DNA of 64,000 nucleotides, taken from NCBI RefSeq assembly GCF_014897315.1, contig NZ_JABUYL010000002.1, forward strand, positions 124,001-188,000, read 5' to 3'. The stretch comes from Proteus sp. FME41. Lineage in GTDB: Bacteria > Pseudomonadota > Gammaproteobacteria > Enterobacterales > Enterobacteriaceae. A program made the position numbers and the translations under genes. Positions 10,157 through 17,412 of this stretch are shown one piece after another (positions within the stretch are counted from its first letter, which is position 1; each line of letters starts with the position of its first letter). The notes under the pieces were generated by a model that was not told where the DNA came from, searched no databases, and was given only the letters and a program-made list of their open reading frames with translations.

Positions 10157-10186
10157 GTTATAATAACGCTAAGTTGTTATAATAAC
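10157..10186 (+). promoter_or_regulatory. Candidate mutT promoter with tandem GTTATAATAAC repeats
   Basis: The 11-mer GTTATAATAAC occurs at 10157-10167 and again at 10176-10186, a 19-base period. Each copy is nearly palindromic and contains a perfect TATAAT. One or both could be the mutT -10 element; the repeat spacing of nearly two helical turns also resembles an operator pair. Confidence 0.45.
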
Positions 10187-10211
10187 TCAGCTATTCAATA
10201 GGTTGTCTATA

Positions 10212-10604
10212 ATGGATAAAAAAAAGCTACATATTGCTGCGGGTATTATTTGTGATCAGCACAATAATGTCTTTATCACTCAACGCCCTTTAAAATCGCA
10301 TATGGGGGGATTTTGGGAATTTCCAGGTGGAAAATTAGAAGATAAAGAGACCCCAGAGCAGGCGTTAGTGCGTGAGTTACAAGAAGAGATTGGTATTGAT
10401 GTCACACAATGTTCACTTTTTGAAACAGTAGAGCATGATTTTCCTGACAGACATATCACATTATCTTTTTTCTTAGTCACACAGTGGGATAATGAGCCTT
10501 ATGGTAAAGAAGGACAAGACTCAAAATGGGCGCCTATCACATCATTAAATGCAGAGGATTTCCCACCCGCTAATCGCACTATTGTGGCGTTATTACAAAA
10601 GTAA
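10212..10604 (+). CDS. mutT: 8-oxo-dGTP diphosphatase MutT
   Basis: Hydrolyses 8-oxo-dGTP to the monophosphate, keeping oxidised guanine out of DNA. The Nudix box runs from Gly40 to Ile62 (GX5EX7REUXEEXGU) and is intact, including the REXXEE glutamates. The product is 130 residues, near the 129 of E. coli. I chose the ATG at 10212; an in-frame TTG nine bases upstream is less likely. In E. coli mutT follows secA; here it follows tnaB, so it probably has its own promoter. A clear terminator follows. Confidence 0.95.
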   Translation: MDKKKLHIAAGIICDQHNNVFITQRPLKSHMGGFWEFPGGKLEDKETPEQALVRELQEEIGIDVTQCSLFETVEHDFPDRHITLSFFLVTQWDNEPYGKEGQDSKWAPITSLNAEDFPPANRTIVALLQK

Positions 10605-10623
10605 AAAGCTCAAAATTAAAACC

Positions 10624-10653
10624 AAATAGCCACTTTATCAGTGGCTATTTTTT
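10624..10653 (+). terminator. Intrinsic terminator after mutT
   Basis: AAATAGCCACT pairs with AGTGGCTATTT across a 5-base loop and runs into T6. It lies between the convergent mutT and yacG and probably serves both. Confidence 0.85.
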
Positions 10654-10671
10654 ATGCTTTCAATCTTGATA

Positions 10672-10887
10672 TTAAAAATCTTTAGGTTCTTGCTGTGGTA
10701 CTTCACTCCAGTTATCACTGTCATTAATATCACTCTGGCTTGGAATACGTTTTGATTCATCAGCCCATTCACCTAAATCTATAAGTTGGCAACGTTTGCT
10801 ACAAAAAGGGCGATAAAGACTATTATTATTCCAAACGACTTCTGCTTGACAGGTTGGGCATTTTACCACTAATTCTTCGCTCATCAT
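10672..10887 (-). CDS. yacG: YacG, zinc-finger DNA gyrase inhibitor
   Basis: Small zinc protein that in E. coli binds GyrB and inhibits gyrase. The four zinc ligands are CPTC (Cys10, Cys13) and CSKRC (Cys29, Cys33), followed by the acidic LGEWA segment and a disordered acidic tail. The 71-residue start at 10887 has AGGAGA five bases upstream; the next codon is also ATG and could be used instead. Downstream of coaE and zapD as in E. coli. Confidence 0.93.
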   Translation of the reverse strand: MMSEELVVKCPTCQAEVVWNNNSLYRPFCSKRCQLIDLGEWADESKRIPSQSDINDSDNWSEVPQQEPKDF

Positions 10888-10938
10888 CTCTCCTAGATTT
10901 CATCGGCGCGATTTATGTTCATATTTATAAACATAATG

Positions 10939-11691
10939 TTAGCAACAAGCAATCTCAAAGGGTAGCTCTAGAGGTACAGTTCCATTCTCACTATCAAGAG
11001 GTAAAAAGCGAACAGCATAGCGATTTTTATGGCCTGATACTTGTGGATAAATTTGGTGGTCGATTGCAATTTTAAGACGCAACAATTCGCCTTCTTCTGC
11101 GCTGTCTTGGTAAAAACCGCGATGGCTAAGAGCAGGTTTAAATGTATCTGATTGGCGAATAAGCATGAGTAAACTATTTAATGCATTTTGTAATGGCAGT
11201 AATCCTGTCATCCAAGTTTGTAATTTTTCATCGCGGGTTGTTTGAGGCAAGCTTAGCCACAAGTGCAACGCAGGGACATCAAAGTTACAGCATCCTCCTG
11301 GAATACTTAGACGCTGTTTCACTAAGCTTATTACTTTGTCTTGTTTTAAATGTTGACCTATTCGTGGTGCTTGACTTAATACGGCTGCATTTTCAGCTAA
11401 TTCATTAATAATTTGAGTTACAATTTCCTTATCAACATTAGGAAATGAAAGCCATTGTTGTAATTTTTTTTGTCTTTTTTCTAATTCTTTGAGTAATTCT
11501 GCACGGATCTCTCCACGATCAAGGACTTCAATAAATTCGGATATTGAGCGGAAAAAAGAGAGTGCTGTTGGTAATGAATCAATTGCACGAAAACTGTTAA
11601 TTTGAATCAATGAGTTTTCAATTCTAAGCCATGAACGCATTTTTTCATTGAGAGGGTGTTCGAAGATGATTGTTGTGATGTCATCACTCAT
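10939..11691 (-). CDS. zapD: Cell division protein ZapD
   Basis: Cytoplasmic FtsZ-binding protein that bundles FtsZ filaments and supports Z-ring assembly. The product is 250 residues (247 in E. coli), largely helical at the N-terminus. It overlaps the 3-prime end of coaE by 8 bases, so the two are translationally coupled. The order coaE-zapD-yacG is the conserved enterobacterial cluster, which supports the assignment. Confidence 0.93.
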   Translation of the reverse strand: MSDDITTIIFEHPLNEKMRSWLRIENSLIQINSFRAIDSLPTALSFFRSISEFIEVLDRGEIRAELLKELEKRQKKLQQWLSFPNVDKEIVTQIINELAENAAVLSQAPRIGQHLKQDKVISLVKQRLSIPGGCCNFDVPALHLWLSLPQTTRDEKLQTWMTGLLPLQNALNSLLMLIRQSDTFKPALSHRGFYQDSAEEGELLRLKIAIDHQIYPQVSGHKNRYAVRFLPLDSENGTVPLELPFEIACC

Positions 11692-12307
11692 GGCAGTTGT
11701 CCTGTAACGCTTGTTGAGCTAATTCTAAGTAATGCTGATGGAGTTGTTTAACTTTTCCAATCACATCTTGGCTATTATCGTGATTTTCAATAATATCATC
11801 AGCGACGGCTAATCGTTCTTGTCTTTGGGCTTGAGCTTTTAATATATTCAGCACTTGCTCTCGACTTACCCCATCCCGTTTCATGGTTCTTGCTATTTGT
11901 TCTTCTTGTGTGACATCAACGACAAGAACACGAGAGGCTAAATGGGTTAATTTATTTTCAATTAATAAAGGAACAACCCAAATAAAATAAGGGGCTTGAA
12001 TTTGTTGTATTTGTTTTTTAGTCTCTTGCTGGATCAACGGATGAAGGAGGCGATTAACCCACACTTTTTCTTCATCATGTTGAAAAATAATCTGACGCAA
12101 TTGTGCTCGGTTTAATGAGCCATCAGGTAACAGAATACGGTCACCAAAATGCTGATGCAATGCATTTAGCCCGAATGAGTGAGGTTCTACCACTGATCGA
12201 GCGATAACATCAGCATCAACAAGTGGTACACCTAATGAGGCAAAAGCATTGGCAATAGTGGTTTTACCACTGCCTATTCCGCCTGTAAGAGCAACCGTAT
12301 AAGCCAT
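11684..12307 (-). CDS. coaE: Dephospho-CoA kinase
   Basis: Last step of coenzyme A synthesis: phosphorylates the 3-prime hydroxyl of dephospho-CoA. The P-loop GGIGSGKTT is at residues 9-17, followed by the DAD metal and substrate motif. The product is 207 residues, the normal size. First gene of coaE-zapD-yacG. No strong Shine-Dalgarno sequence precedes the ATG. Confidence 0.95.
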   Translation of the reverse strand: MAYTVALTGGIGSGKTTIANAFASLGVPLVDADVIARSVVEPHSFGLNALHQHFGDRILLPDGSLNRAQLRQIIFQHDEEKVWVNRLLHPLIQQETKKQIQQIQAPYFIWVVPLLIENKLTHLASRVLVVDVTQEEQIARTMKRDGVSREQVLNILKAQAQRQERLAVADDIIENHDNSQDVIGKVKQLHQHYLELAQQALQDNCHE

Positions 12308-12385
12308 TCTATTTATCTGTTTTTAATTAATTAAAATTTGCTATTAGTCTCGTATTCTAAAGCTTAATTTTGTTTTTATCACAAG

Positions 12386-12423
12386 ATAATAACCGCAATA
12401 TTTAGGTTTTATTCGGTTATTAT
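12386..12423. other. Long-loop inverted repeat between hofC and coaE
   Basis: ATAATAACCG and CGGTTATTAT are perfect 10-base arms with an 18-base loop. It lies in the 231-base gap after hofC and before coaE on the minus strand. No T-run follows on either strand, so function is open. Confidence 0.4.
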
Positions 12424-12538
12424 GATAGATGATTTTCTGCTACCCTGACAACCTACCTTATAATCCGCAATAGAATTATCATCAATCAATAGCTTAGGTA
12501 AAGCATTTCAATAGCATATTACTCATAAAACGTGTGAT

Positions 12539-13738
12539 TCACTGTATAGTATCACCTAACTGTAATATAGGAAGATACATAGCCATGATTACAATGCCAA
12601 TAATCAGTGCAATAACAGCCATTAGTATGGGTTCTAACCATGTACGGATTGTATTTAATCGCGCGTCAAGTTGATGATAAAACCAATCACTTAATTGTTG
12701 GCAAAAATAGAGCAATTGTCCTGAACTTTCAGCACAAATGATAAACTGATGGCAAATAGGTGTAAAAAGAGGCTCATTTTTCATAAACAAACTTAATGAT
12801 TTACCTTTCATAATATGTTCACTCATTTGAGAAAGCATTCGCTTATAAATTGGATGTGTGAGTTGTTCGGTACAGATTTTTAAGCCTTGTAATAAAGGTA
12901 ATCCAGCTTGTTGTGTGATGCTGATTATCTGAAAAATAAGGTATAATTGATGATGTTTTAGTAGTACACCACAATAAGGAAGGCGAAGAAAAATAGCTTG
13001 TTCAGAGAAATAAAAGAAAGATGAATAATTCCGAAGAAAACGATAAATTAATATTAAAGTAATGAAGGTGATAATGATGATAAGAATATACTCAGAAAAC
13101 CATTGTGAAGATACAATTAAAGCTAATGTCAGAGAAGGAAGTTCAGTATTAAATGCCCTGTATAAAGATTGATATTCAGGTAAGACATACAGCAACATAA
13201 CAGTAGTAATAAAAAACAGTACAGTGAGTAAAAATAGGGGATATTTAAATGCTTTTTTAATTTTTTTAGTCATCTCCTGCTGTTTTTTTAATTGTATTAT
13301 TTGAAGTGTAATTACTTCATCTAATCTTCCACTCTCTTCACCAATAAAAATAAAGCGAGTTAATGAAATGGGAAAATAAATGGGATAACGGCTTAATTGT
13401 TTAGAGAATGTTCCTCCTTGCGTTAAGTTAAAAATAATATCGTCTAATACACATTGCCAATGAGTATATCGACACTCATTTTTTAATAAGATTAATGCAG
13501 GTAAAAGGGCTAAACCAGCTTGAAGTAATAAGGCTAATTGTTCAAGTAATTGAATTCGATATTGTCTATCACTATCTTGAAATAATACAATTTTATATAA
13601 ACGAATTTTTATTGGTGTTTTTTGTTGCTGTGTTAATTTAATAAAAGCTTCATACTTAGATGCGGCTAGAATTTTTCCCGTACACCATTCTTCTTGATAT
13701 GTTAGTGCATCATAGCGATAAATAAACTGCAAATTCAT
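12539..13738 (-). CDS. hofC: Type IV pilus inner-membrane platform protein HofC (PilC/GspF family)
   Basis: Polytopic inner-membrane protein that anchors the pilus assembly ATPase. The 399 residues hold two GspF domains; the first contains the FIGEESGRLDEV motif and the second the equivalent ICAESSGQL motif, with three hydrophobic segments. Its ATG overlaps the stop of hofB by 4 bases. The set ppdD-hofB-hofC is conserved in enterobacteria, where the pili are rarely expressed in the laboratory. Confidence 0.9.
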   Translation of the reverse strand: MNLQFIYRYDALTYQEEWCTGKILAASKYEAFIKLTQQQKTPIKIRLYKIVLFQDSDRQYRIQLLEQLALLLQAGLALLPALILLKNECRYTHWQCVLDDIIFNLTQGGTFSKQLSRYPIYFPISLTRFIFIGEESGRLDEVITLQIIQLKKQQEMTKKIKKAFKYPLFLLTVLFFITTVMLLYVLPEYQSLYRAFNTELPSLTLALIVSSQWFSEYILIIIITFITLILIYRFLRNYSSFFYFSEQAIFLRLPYCGVLLKHHQLYLIFQIISITQQAGLPLLQGLKICTEQLTHPIYKRMLSQMSEHIMKGKSLSLFMKNEPLFTPICHQFIICAESSGQLLYFCQQLSDWFYHQLDARLNTIRTWLEPILMAVIALIIGIVIMAMYLPILQLGDTIQ

Positions 13739-14835
13739 TCAATATCTCCTAGAATTTGATAAATCTCCTCAAGTGTTGTTATTCCTTGTTTGATTAATAA
13801 AAGACCAGAATAAAGTAAATGATAGGGCAAAGCTTGTGCTTGTTTTGTAGGTTCAAAACAGTCATAAATTGCCGTTCTTCCTTTATAACCAGAACAGCAT
13901 TGTTGACAACCTATTGCTTGCCAATTGGGTAATTCAATCATTTCATTATTTACGTTAATGCGCTTTTTATCTGATAAACATATTTTACAGTGTTGGCATA
14001 AACGTCGTACTAATCGCTGAGATATAATTAAATTTACACACGTGTTAATCAGATCTTTTTCAATACCTAAATTCTGCAAGCGCATTAAAGTCGCATTTGC
14101 AGAATTGGTATGTAAGGTTGATAAAACAAGGTGTCCCGTTTGTGCCGTTTTTATTGCCATTTCAGCCGTTATAGCGTCACGTATTTCACCGATCATAATA
14201 ATATCGGGATCTTGGCGTAATAATGCTCGTAATATTATTGCAAATGAAATACCCGCTTTTTCAGAAACTTGAATCTGATTAATGCCTTTCAGTGGTAGTT
14301 CAATAGGATCTTCGACACTATTTATATTACGGTTATCTTTATTTAAATATTGTAAGCAACTGTATAATGTTATCGTTTTACCGCTCCCTGTTGGCCCTGT
14401 GACTAAAATCATTCCTTGTGGAAAATGTAAATATTTCTTTAATAAAGCCAAATGGGAAGATTGAAACCCTAAGTGGTCTAATTCAGGTTGCTGTAAATTA
14501 TTAATAAGCCGTAAAACAATTTTTTCACCATATAGTGTTGGTAGAGTAGCGATTCGTATTGAATATTCTTTATCATGATAAAACCAATTAAATTGCCCAT
14601 CTTGAGGTAATCGTTTTTCTGCAATATTAAGGTCAGCAAGTATTTTTAAGCGAGTGATTATTTCTTCTGAAAACTCATTAGGAGGGGGCGGGAATAGTAC
14701 TAAATGACTATCTATTCTTGCTCGAATTCTAAAGCCAAGTTGCTGTGGTTCAAAATGTAAATCAGAGACTCGTTTTAAAATACTATGACGTAACAGATGT
14801 TCAATAAATTCCGTCGCTGAGTGTGTGATATCCAT
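13735..14835 (-). CDS. hofB: Type IV pilus assembly ATPase HofB (PilB/GspE family), short form
   Basis: Hexameric ATPase that powers pilin polymerisation. Walker A is GPTGSGKT at 147-154, the Walker B region reads MIGEIRD, and a CxxC...CxxC zinc-binding pair is near the C-terminus. At 366 residues it is about 95 shorter than E. coli HofB (461): it starts inside the N2 domain and lacks the N-terminal region. An in-frame stop lies one codon upstream of the ATG, and an AAAGG site precedes it, so the short form is what the sequence encodes. It may still be active, or it may be an eroding gene. Confidence 0.88.
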   Translation of the reverse strand: MDITHSATEFIEHLLRHSILKRVSDLHFEPQQLGFRIRARIDSHLVLFPPPPNEFSEEIITRLKILADLNIAEKRLPQDGQFNWFYHDKEYSIRIATLPTLYGEKIVLRLINNLQQPELDHLGFQSSHLALLKKYLHFPQGMILVTGPTGSGKTITLYSCLQYLNKDNRNINSVEDPIELPLKGINQIQVSEKAGISFAIILRALLRQDPDIIMIGEIRDAITAEMAIKTAQTGHLVLSTLHTNSANATLMRLQNLGIEKDLINTCVNLIISQRLVRRLCQHCKICLSDKKRINVNNEMIELPNWQAIGCQQCCSGYKGRTAIYDCFEPTKQAQALPYHLLYSGLLLIKQGITTLEEIYQILGDIE

Positions 14836-14872
14836 TATTTACCTTTTTTCTTATTGTTGTTTTATATTTCAG

Positions 14873-14906
14873 ATACAGGTGCACTCAATATAAGTGCGCC
14901 TTGTAT
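14873..14906. other. Hairpin between ppdD and hofB
   Basis: A 13-pair stem (ATACAGGTGCACT against AGTGCGCCTTGTAT, one bulged base and one G-U pair) with a 7-base loop. No T-run follows in the transcribed direction. Such a structure after a pilin gene commonly stabilises the pilin message and lowers expression of the assembly genes; that role is inferred. Confidence 0.6.
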
Positions 14907-14955
14907 TTGAAATAATTCTGAATCTGAAATAATTTTATATTTGAAATAAAAAGCA

Positions 14956-15399
14956 TTAATACGATTTTAAGATCTCCATACACTGTTTCTCTAATGTGGG
15001 GTTGATGGCAGAACACTGTGTTTTCCATATAGAAAGATGAGCGTTAACCCCTTTTTCTGTAGACATAACAATCGTTAAACCATCAAGCTGTGCCTTTCCT
15101 TTTGCATTAATGACGCCATTTAATACCGTGACGTCTGAAAGATATCGGCTACGGAATTGCTGAGGCATAAATAGGGAATCAGAATGACAGTGTTGAGCCT
15201 CATTTTCATAACGGCATAATTCTACTGCTGAACGATACGGAGTGAGTGTTTGCAATACATCTGTTAATGCTGCTTTTTGGATATAACCTTGGTAAGCAGG
15301 GATCGCAACAGAGCTTAAAATAGAGATGATGGCAATGACTATCATTAGCTCCATCAGTGTAAAACCATTTTCTGATGAGTGATAATTAAGGGTGTTCAT
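14956..15399 (-). CDS. ppdD: Type IV prepilin PpdD-like major pilin
   Basis: Pilin subunit made as a prepilin. The leader (about 12 residues) ends in Gly before the FTLMELMIVIA segment, the site cut by prepilin peptidase, with Glu5 of the mature protein conserved. A hydrophobic helix follows, and cysteines in the C-terminal part can form the usual disulfide loop. The product is 147 residues (146 in E. coli). No prepilin peptidase gene is in the window. First gene of ppdD-hofB-hofC. Confidence 0.92.
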   Translation of the reverse strand: MNTLNYHSSENGFTLMELMIVIAIISILSSVAIPAYQGYIQKAALTDVLQTLTPYRSAVELCRYENEAQHCHSDSLFMPQQFRSRYLSDVTVLNGVINAKGKAQLDGLTIVMSTEKGVNAHLSIWKTQCSAINPTLEKQCMEILKSY

Positions 15400-15610
15400 C
15401 TAGTGTCCTCCTTGATTAATAGACACTAGGAGTATGAGAAAAAAGGACTTTATTGGCGAATAGATAAAATAAATTTTGAGTAAAATATCGAAAAGAAAAA
15501 GGTGGTATACACATTTAACTTTTATTATTGAGAGAGAATTCGCATTTATTGATGAATATGCGTTAATGGTATTATTGGTAATGGCTAAAACACAATAAAA
15601 GAGGGGTAAT

Positions 15611-16153
15611 GTGGACATAAAACAAGGTTGGCTTATTGATGCAAGAAAAGTACCTTCACCAAATCATGACAAAAGGCCAGAAGGTGAAGTTCCCTCTTTA
15701 TTAATTGTTCATAATATCAGTTTGCCTCCGGGGCAATTTGGTGGGCCTTACATTGACCAACTTTTTACCAATACGTTATCAGAACAAGAGCATCCTTTTT
15801 TTGGTGAGATAATCAGTTTAAGAGTCTCTGCTCATTGTCTTATTCGTCGTGACGGCGAAATTGTGCAATATGTGCCTTTTACAGATAGAGCGTGGCATGC
15901 GGGGATTTCTTTATATAAAGGCAGAGAAAAGTGTAATGATTTCTCTATTGGTATTGAGCTTGAAGGTACGGATGATTGTGATTTTACGCAAAGGCAATAC
16001 CAGCAATTAGCAAAGATAACTCAAGCACTTATTGCTATTTATCCCGCAATTAAAGAGAACATTACAGGGCACAGTGATGTGGCTCCAAATAGAAAAACAG
16101 ATCCGGGACCTCACTTCGATTGGGCTTACTATCGTTATTTGTTAATGAAATAA
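15611..16153 (+). CDS. ampD: 1,6-anhydro-N-acetylmuramyl-L-alanine amidase AmpD
   Basis: Cytoplasmic zinc amidase that removes the peptide from anhydro-muropeptides during cell wall recycling; its loss derepresses AmpC beta-lactamases where AmpR is present. The zinc ligands are His34, His154 and Asp164, the numbering of the well-studied Citrobacter enzyme. The start is GTG with AGGGG just upstream; a nearby ATG is out of frame. The product is 180 residues. The usual partner ampE does not follow. Confidence 0.94.
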   Translation: MDIKQGWLIDARKVPSPNHDKRPEGEVPSLLIVHNISLPPGQFGGPYIDQLFTNTLSEQEHPFFGEIISLRVSAHCLIRRDGEIVQYVPFTDRAWHAGISLYKGREKCNDFSIGIELEGTDDCDFTQRQYQQLAKITQALIAIYPAIKENITGHSDVAPNRKTDPGPHFDWAYYRYLLMK

Positions 16154-16162
16154 CACGGTAAA

Positions 16163-16274
16163 GTGATTTTAAAATCACATTAATTGAATTTAAATTCAAT
16201 TAATTATTGCTGTCACGCTTCAGTTTGACTGTTTATGTGTTTAAAAAACGTTAAAAAATATATTTTTAACGTTT
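16163..16274. repeat. Three consecutive inverted repeats between ampD and pdhR
   Basis: A perfect 16-base palindrome (16163-16178) directly abuts a perfect 26-base palindrome (16179-16204), and a 12-pair stem with a 5-base AT loop follows at 16246-16274. All are AT-rich. They occupy the place of ampE and aroP in E. coli. One or more probably ends ampD transcription, although none has a canonical GC stem plus T-run. The rest of the gap from 16154 to 16478 holds the pdhR control region. Confidence 0.7.
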
Positions 16275-16411
16275 CTAAATAATGCGACTTAGTTATCACT
16301 TTTGATGAATTATTAAAATAATTTGTTAAAATTTGCAGGTTTTTATGATTTGGCTCAACAACTGTATGGACAGTTAGTGAATACTTTGTTACTTTATTAT
16401 CCGTTATATTA

Positions 16412-16428
16412 AATTGGTATTACCAATT
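16412..16428. promoter_or_regulatory. PdhR operator
   Basis: AATTGGTATTACCAATT is a perfect 17-base palindrome and a full match to the known PdhR consensus (ATTGGTnnnACCAAT). It lies about 50 bases before pdhR, just after a TATATT -10-like element at 16405-16410, so bound PdhR would block its own operon until pyruvate rises. A TTGACA also starts at 16427 and could be a second promoter element. Confidence 0.88.
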
Positions 16429-16478
16429 GACAACTCAATCGCTAAGGTAATAGTTATCCAATAATGGCTTCCAGCAAT

Positions 16479-17249
16479 ATGGCTTATACAAAGATCCGCC
16501 AACCCAAGCTTTCTGATGTTATTGAGCAACAGCTTGAGCATCTGATTTTAGAAGGCACCCTGCGTCCGGGAGAGAAACTCTTACCTGAGCGTGAGCTGGC
16601 GAAACAATTTGATGTATCTCGCCCTTCATTGCGTGAAGCTATCCAAAAATTAGAAGCTAAAGGTTTTTTACTCCGTCGCCAAGGCGGTGGTACTTTTGTT
16701 CAGCATAATCTCTGGCAAAGTTTTAGTGATCCTTTAGCCCAATTACTTAGCGGACACCCCGAATCTCAATTTGATCTCTTAGAAACACGTCATGCCCTTG
16801 AAGGTATTGCTGCCTATTATGCTGCATTGCGTGGTACTGATGAAGATCTTGCGCGTATCAAAGCAAGTCATGATTGCATTTTGAATGCCCATGAAAAGGG
16901 TGATTTAGCCGCTGAGTCTGATGCTGTATTGCAATATCAATTAATTGTCACAGAAGCTGCTCATAATGTTGTTTTACTGCATCTATTACGTTGTATGGTG
17001 CCAATGCTTGAGCAGAATATTCGCCAGAATTTTGAGTTTCTTTATACCCGAAAAGAGATGCTAACAGCAGTAAGTGAGCATCGTAGTCAAGTTTATCAGG
17101 CTATTATTAATAGAGAACCCGAAGTTGCACGTGAAGCTTCACATCGCCACTTGGCCTTTATTGAAGATGTTTTGTTGGATATGAGTCGTGAACACACTCG
17201 CCGTGAGCGTTCGTTGCGCCGGCTACAACAACACCCTGATTTATTTTAG
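16479..17249 (+). CDS. pdhR: Pyruvate dehydrogenase complex repressor PdhR
   Basis: GntR-family (FadR subfamily) repressor of the pdh operon, released by pyruvate. Residues 1-75 form the winged helix-turn-helix with the [19 protein letters not shown] recognition segment; the rest is the helical FCD effector domain with its metal-site histidines. I chose the ATG at 16479 because [12 protein letters not shown] aligns with the E. coli start; an in-frame ATG at 16464 would add five residues. Neither has a strong ribosome site. The operator upstream indicates autoregulation. Confidence 0.93.
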   Translation: MAYTKIRQPKLSDVIEQQLEHLILEGTLRPGEKLLPERELAKQFDVSRPSLREAIQKLEAKGFLLRRQGGGTFVQHNLWQSFSDPLAQLLSGHPESQFDLLETRHALEGIAAYYAALRGTDEDLARIKASHDCILNAHEKGDLAAESDAVLQYQLIVTEAAHNVVLLHLLRCMVPMLEQNIRQNFEFLYTRKEMLTAVSEHRSQVYQAIINREPEVAREASHRHLAFIEDVLLDMSREHTRRERSLRRLQQHPDLF

Positions 17250-17327
17250 TAGCACAGATCCTGACCGCTGAGTCTGTACTATCTATCACCCTGTGATTTT
17301 CAGGGGTAGCGGTAATAACAGCAGGGT

Positions 17328-17368
17328 CTATCTTCCCGTCATATCAAATGGGTATAACGGGAAGATAG
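17328..17368. other. Perfect 12-base inverted repeat between pdhR and aceE
   Basis: CTATCTTCCCGT and ACGGGAAGATAG pair across a 17-base loop. No T-run follows, so read-through into aceE is expected. It may stabilise the aceE message or protect its 5-prime end. A smaller stem (CCCTG/CAGGG) lies just upstream, near 17290-17305. Confidence 0.6.
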
Positions 17369-17412
17369 GCTCCCATAACCATTAAAAACAGATAACAGAT
17401 AAGGAATACACC

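Noticed and set aside
15400..15618. A 72-codon minus-strand frame directly upstream of ppdD
   Set aside because: It occupies the ppdD/ampD intergenic control region and has no ribosome site or recognisable domain; its start is inside ampD.
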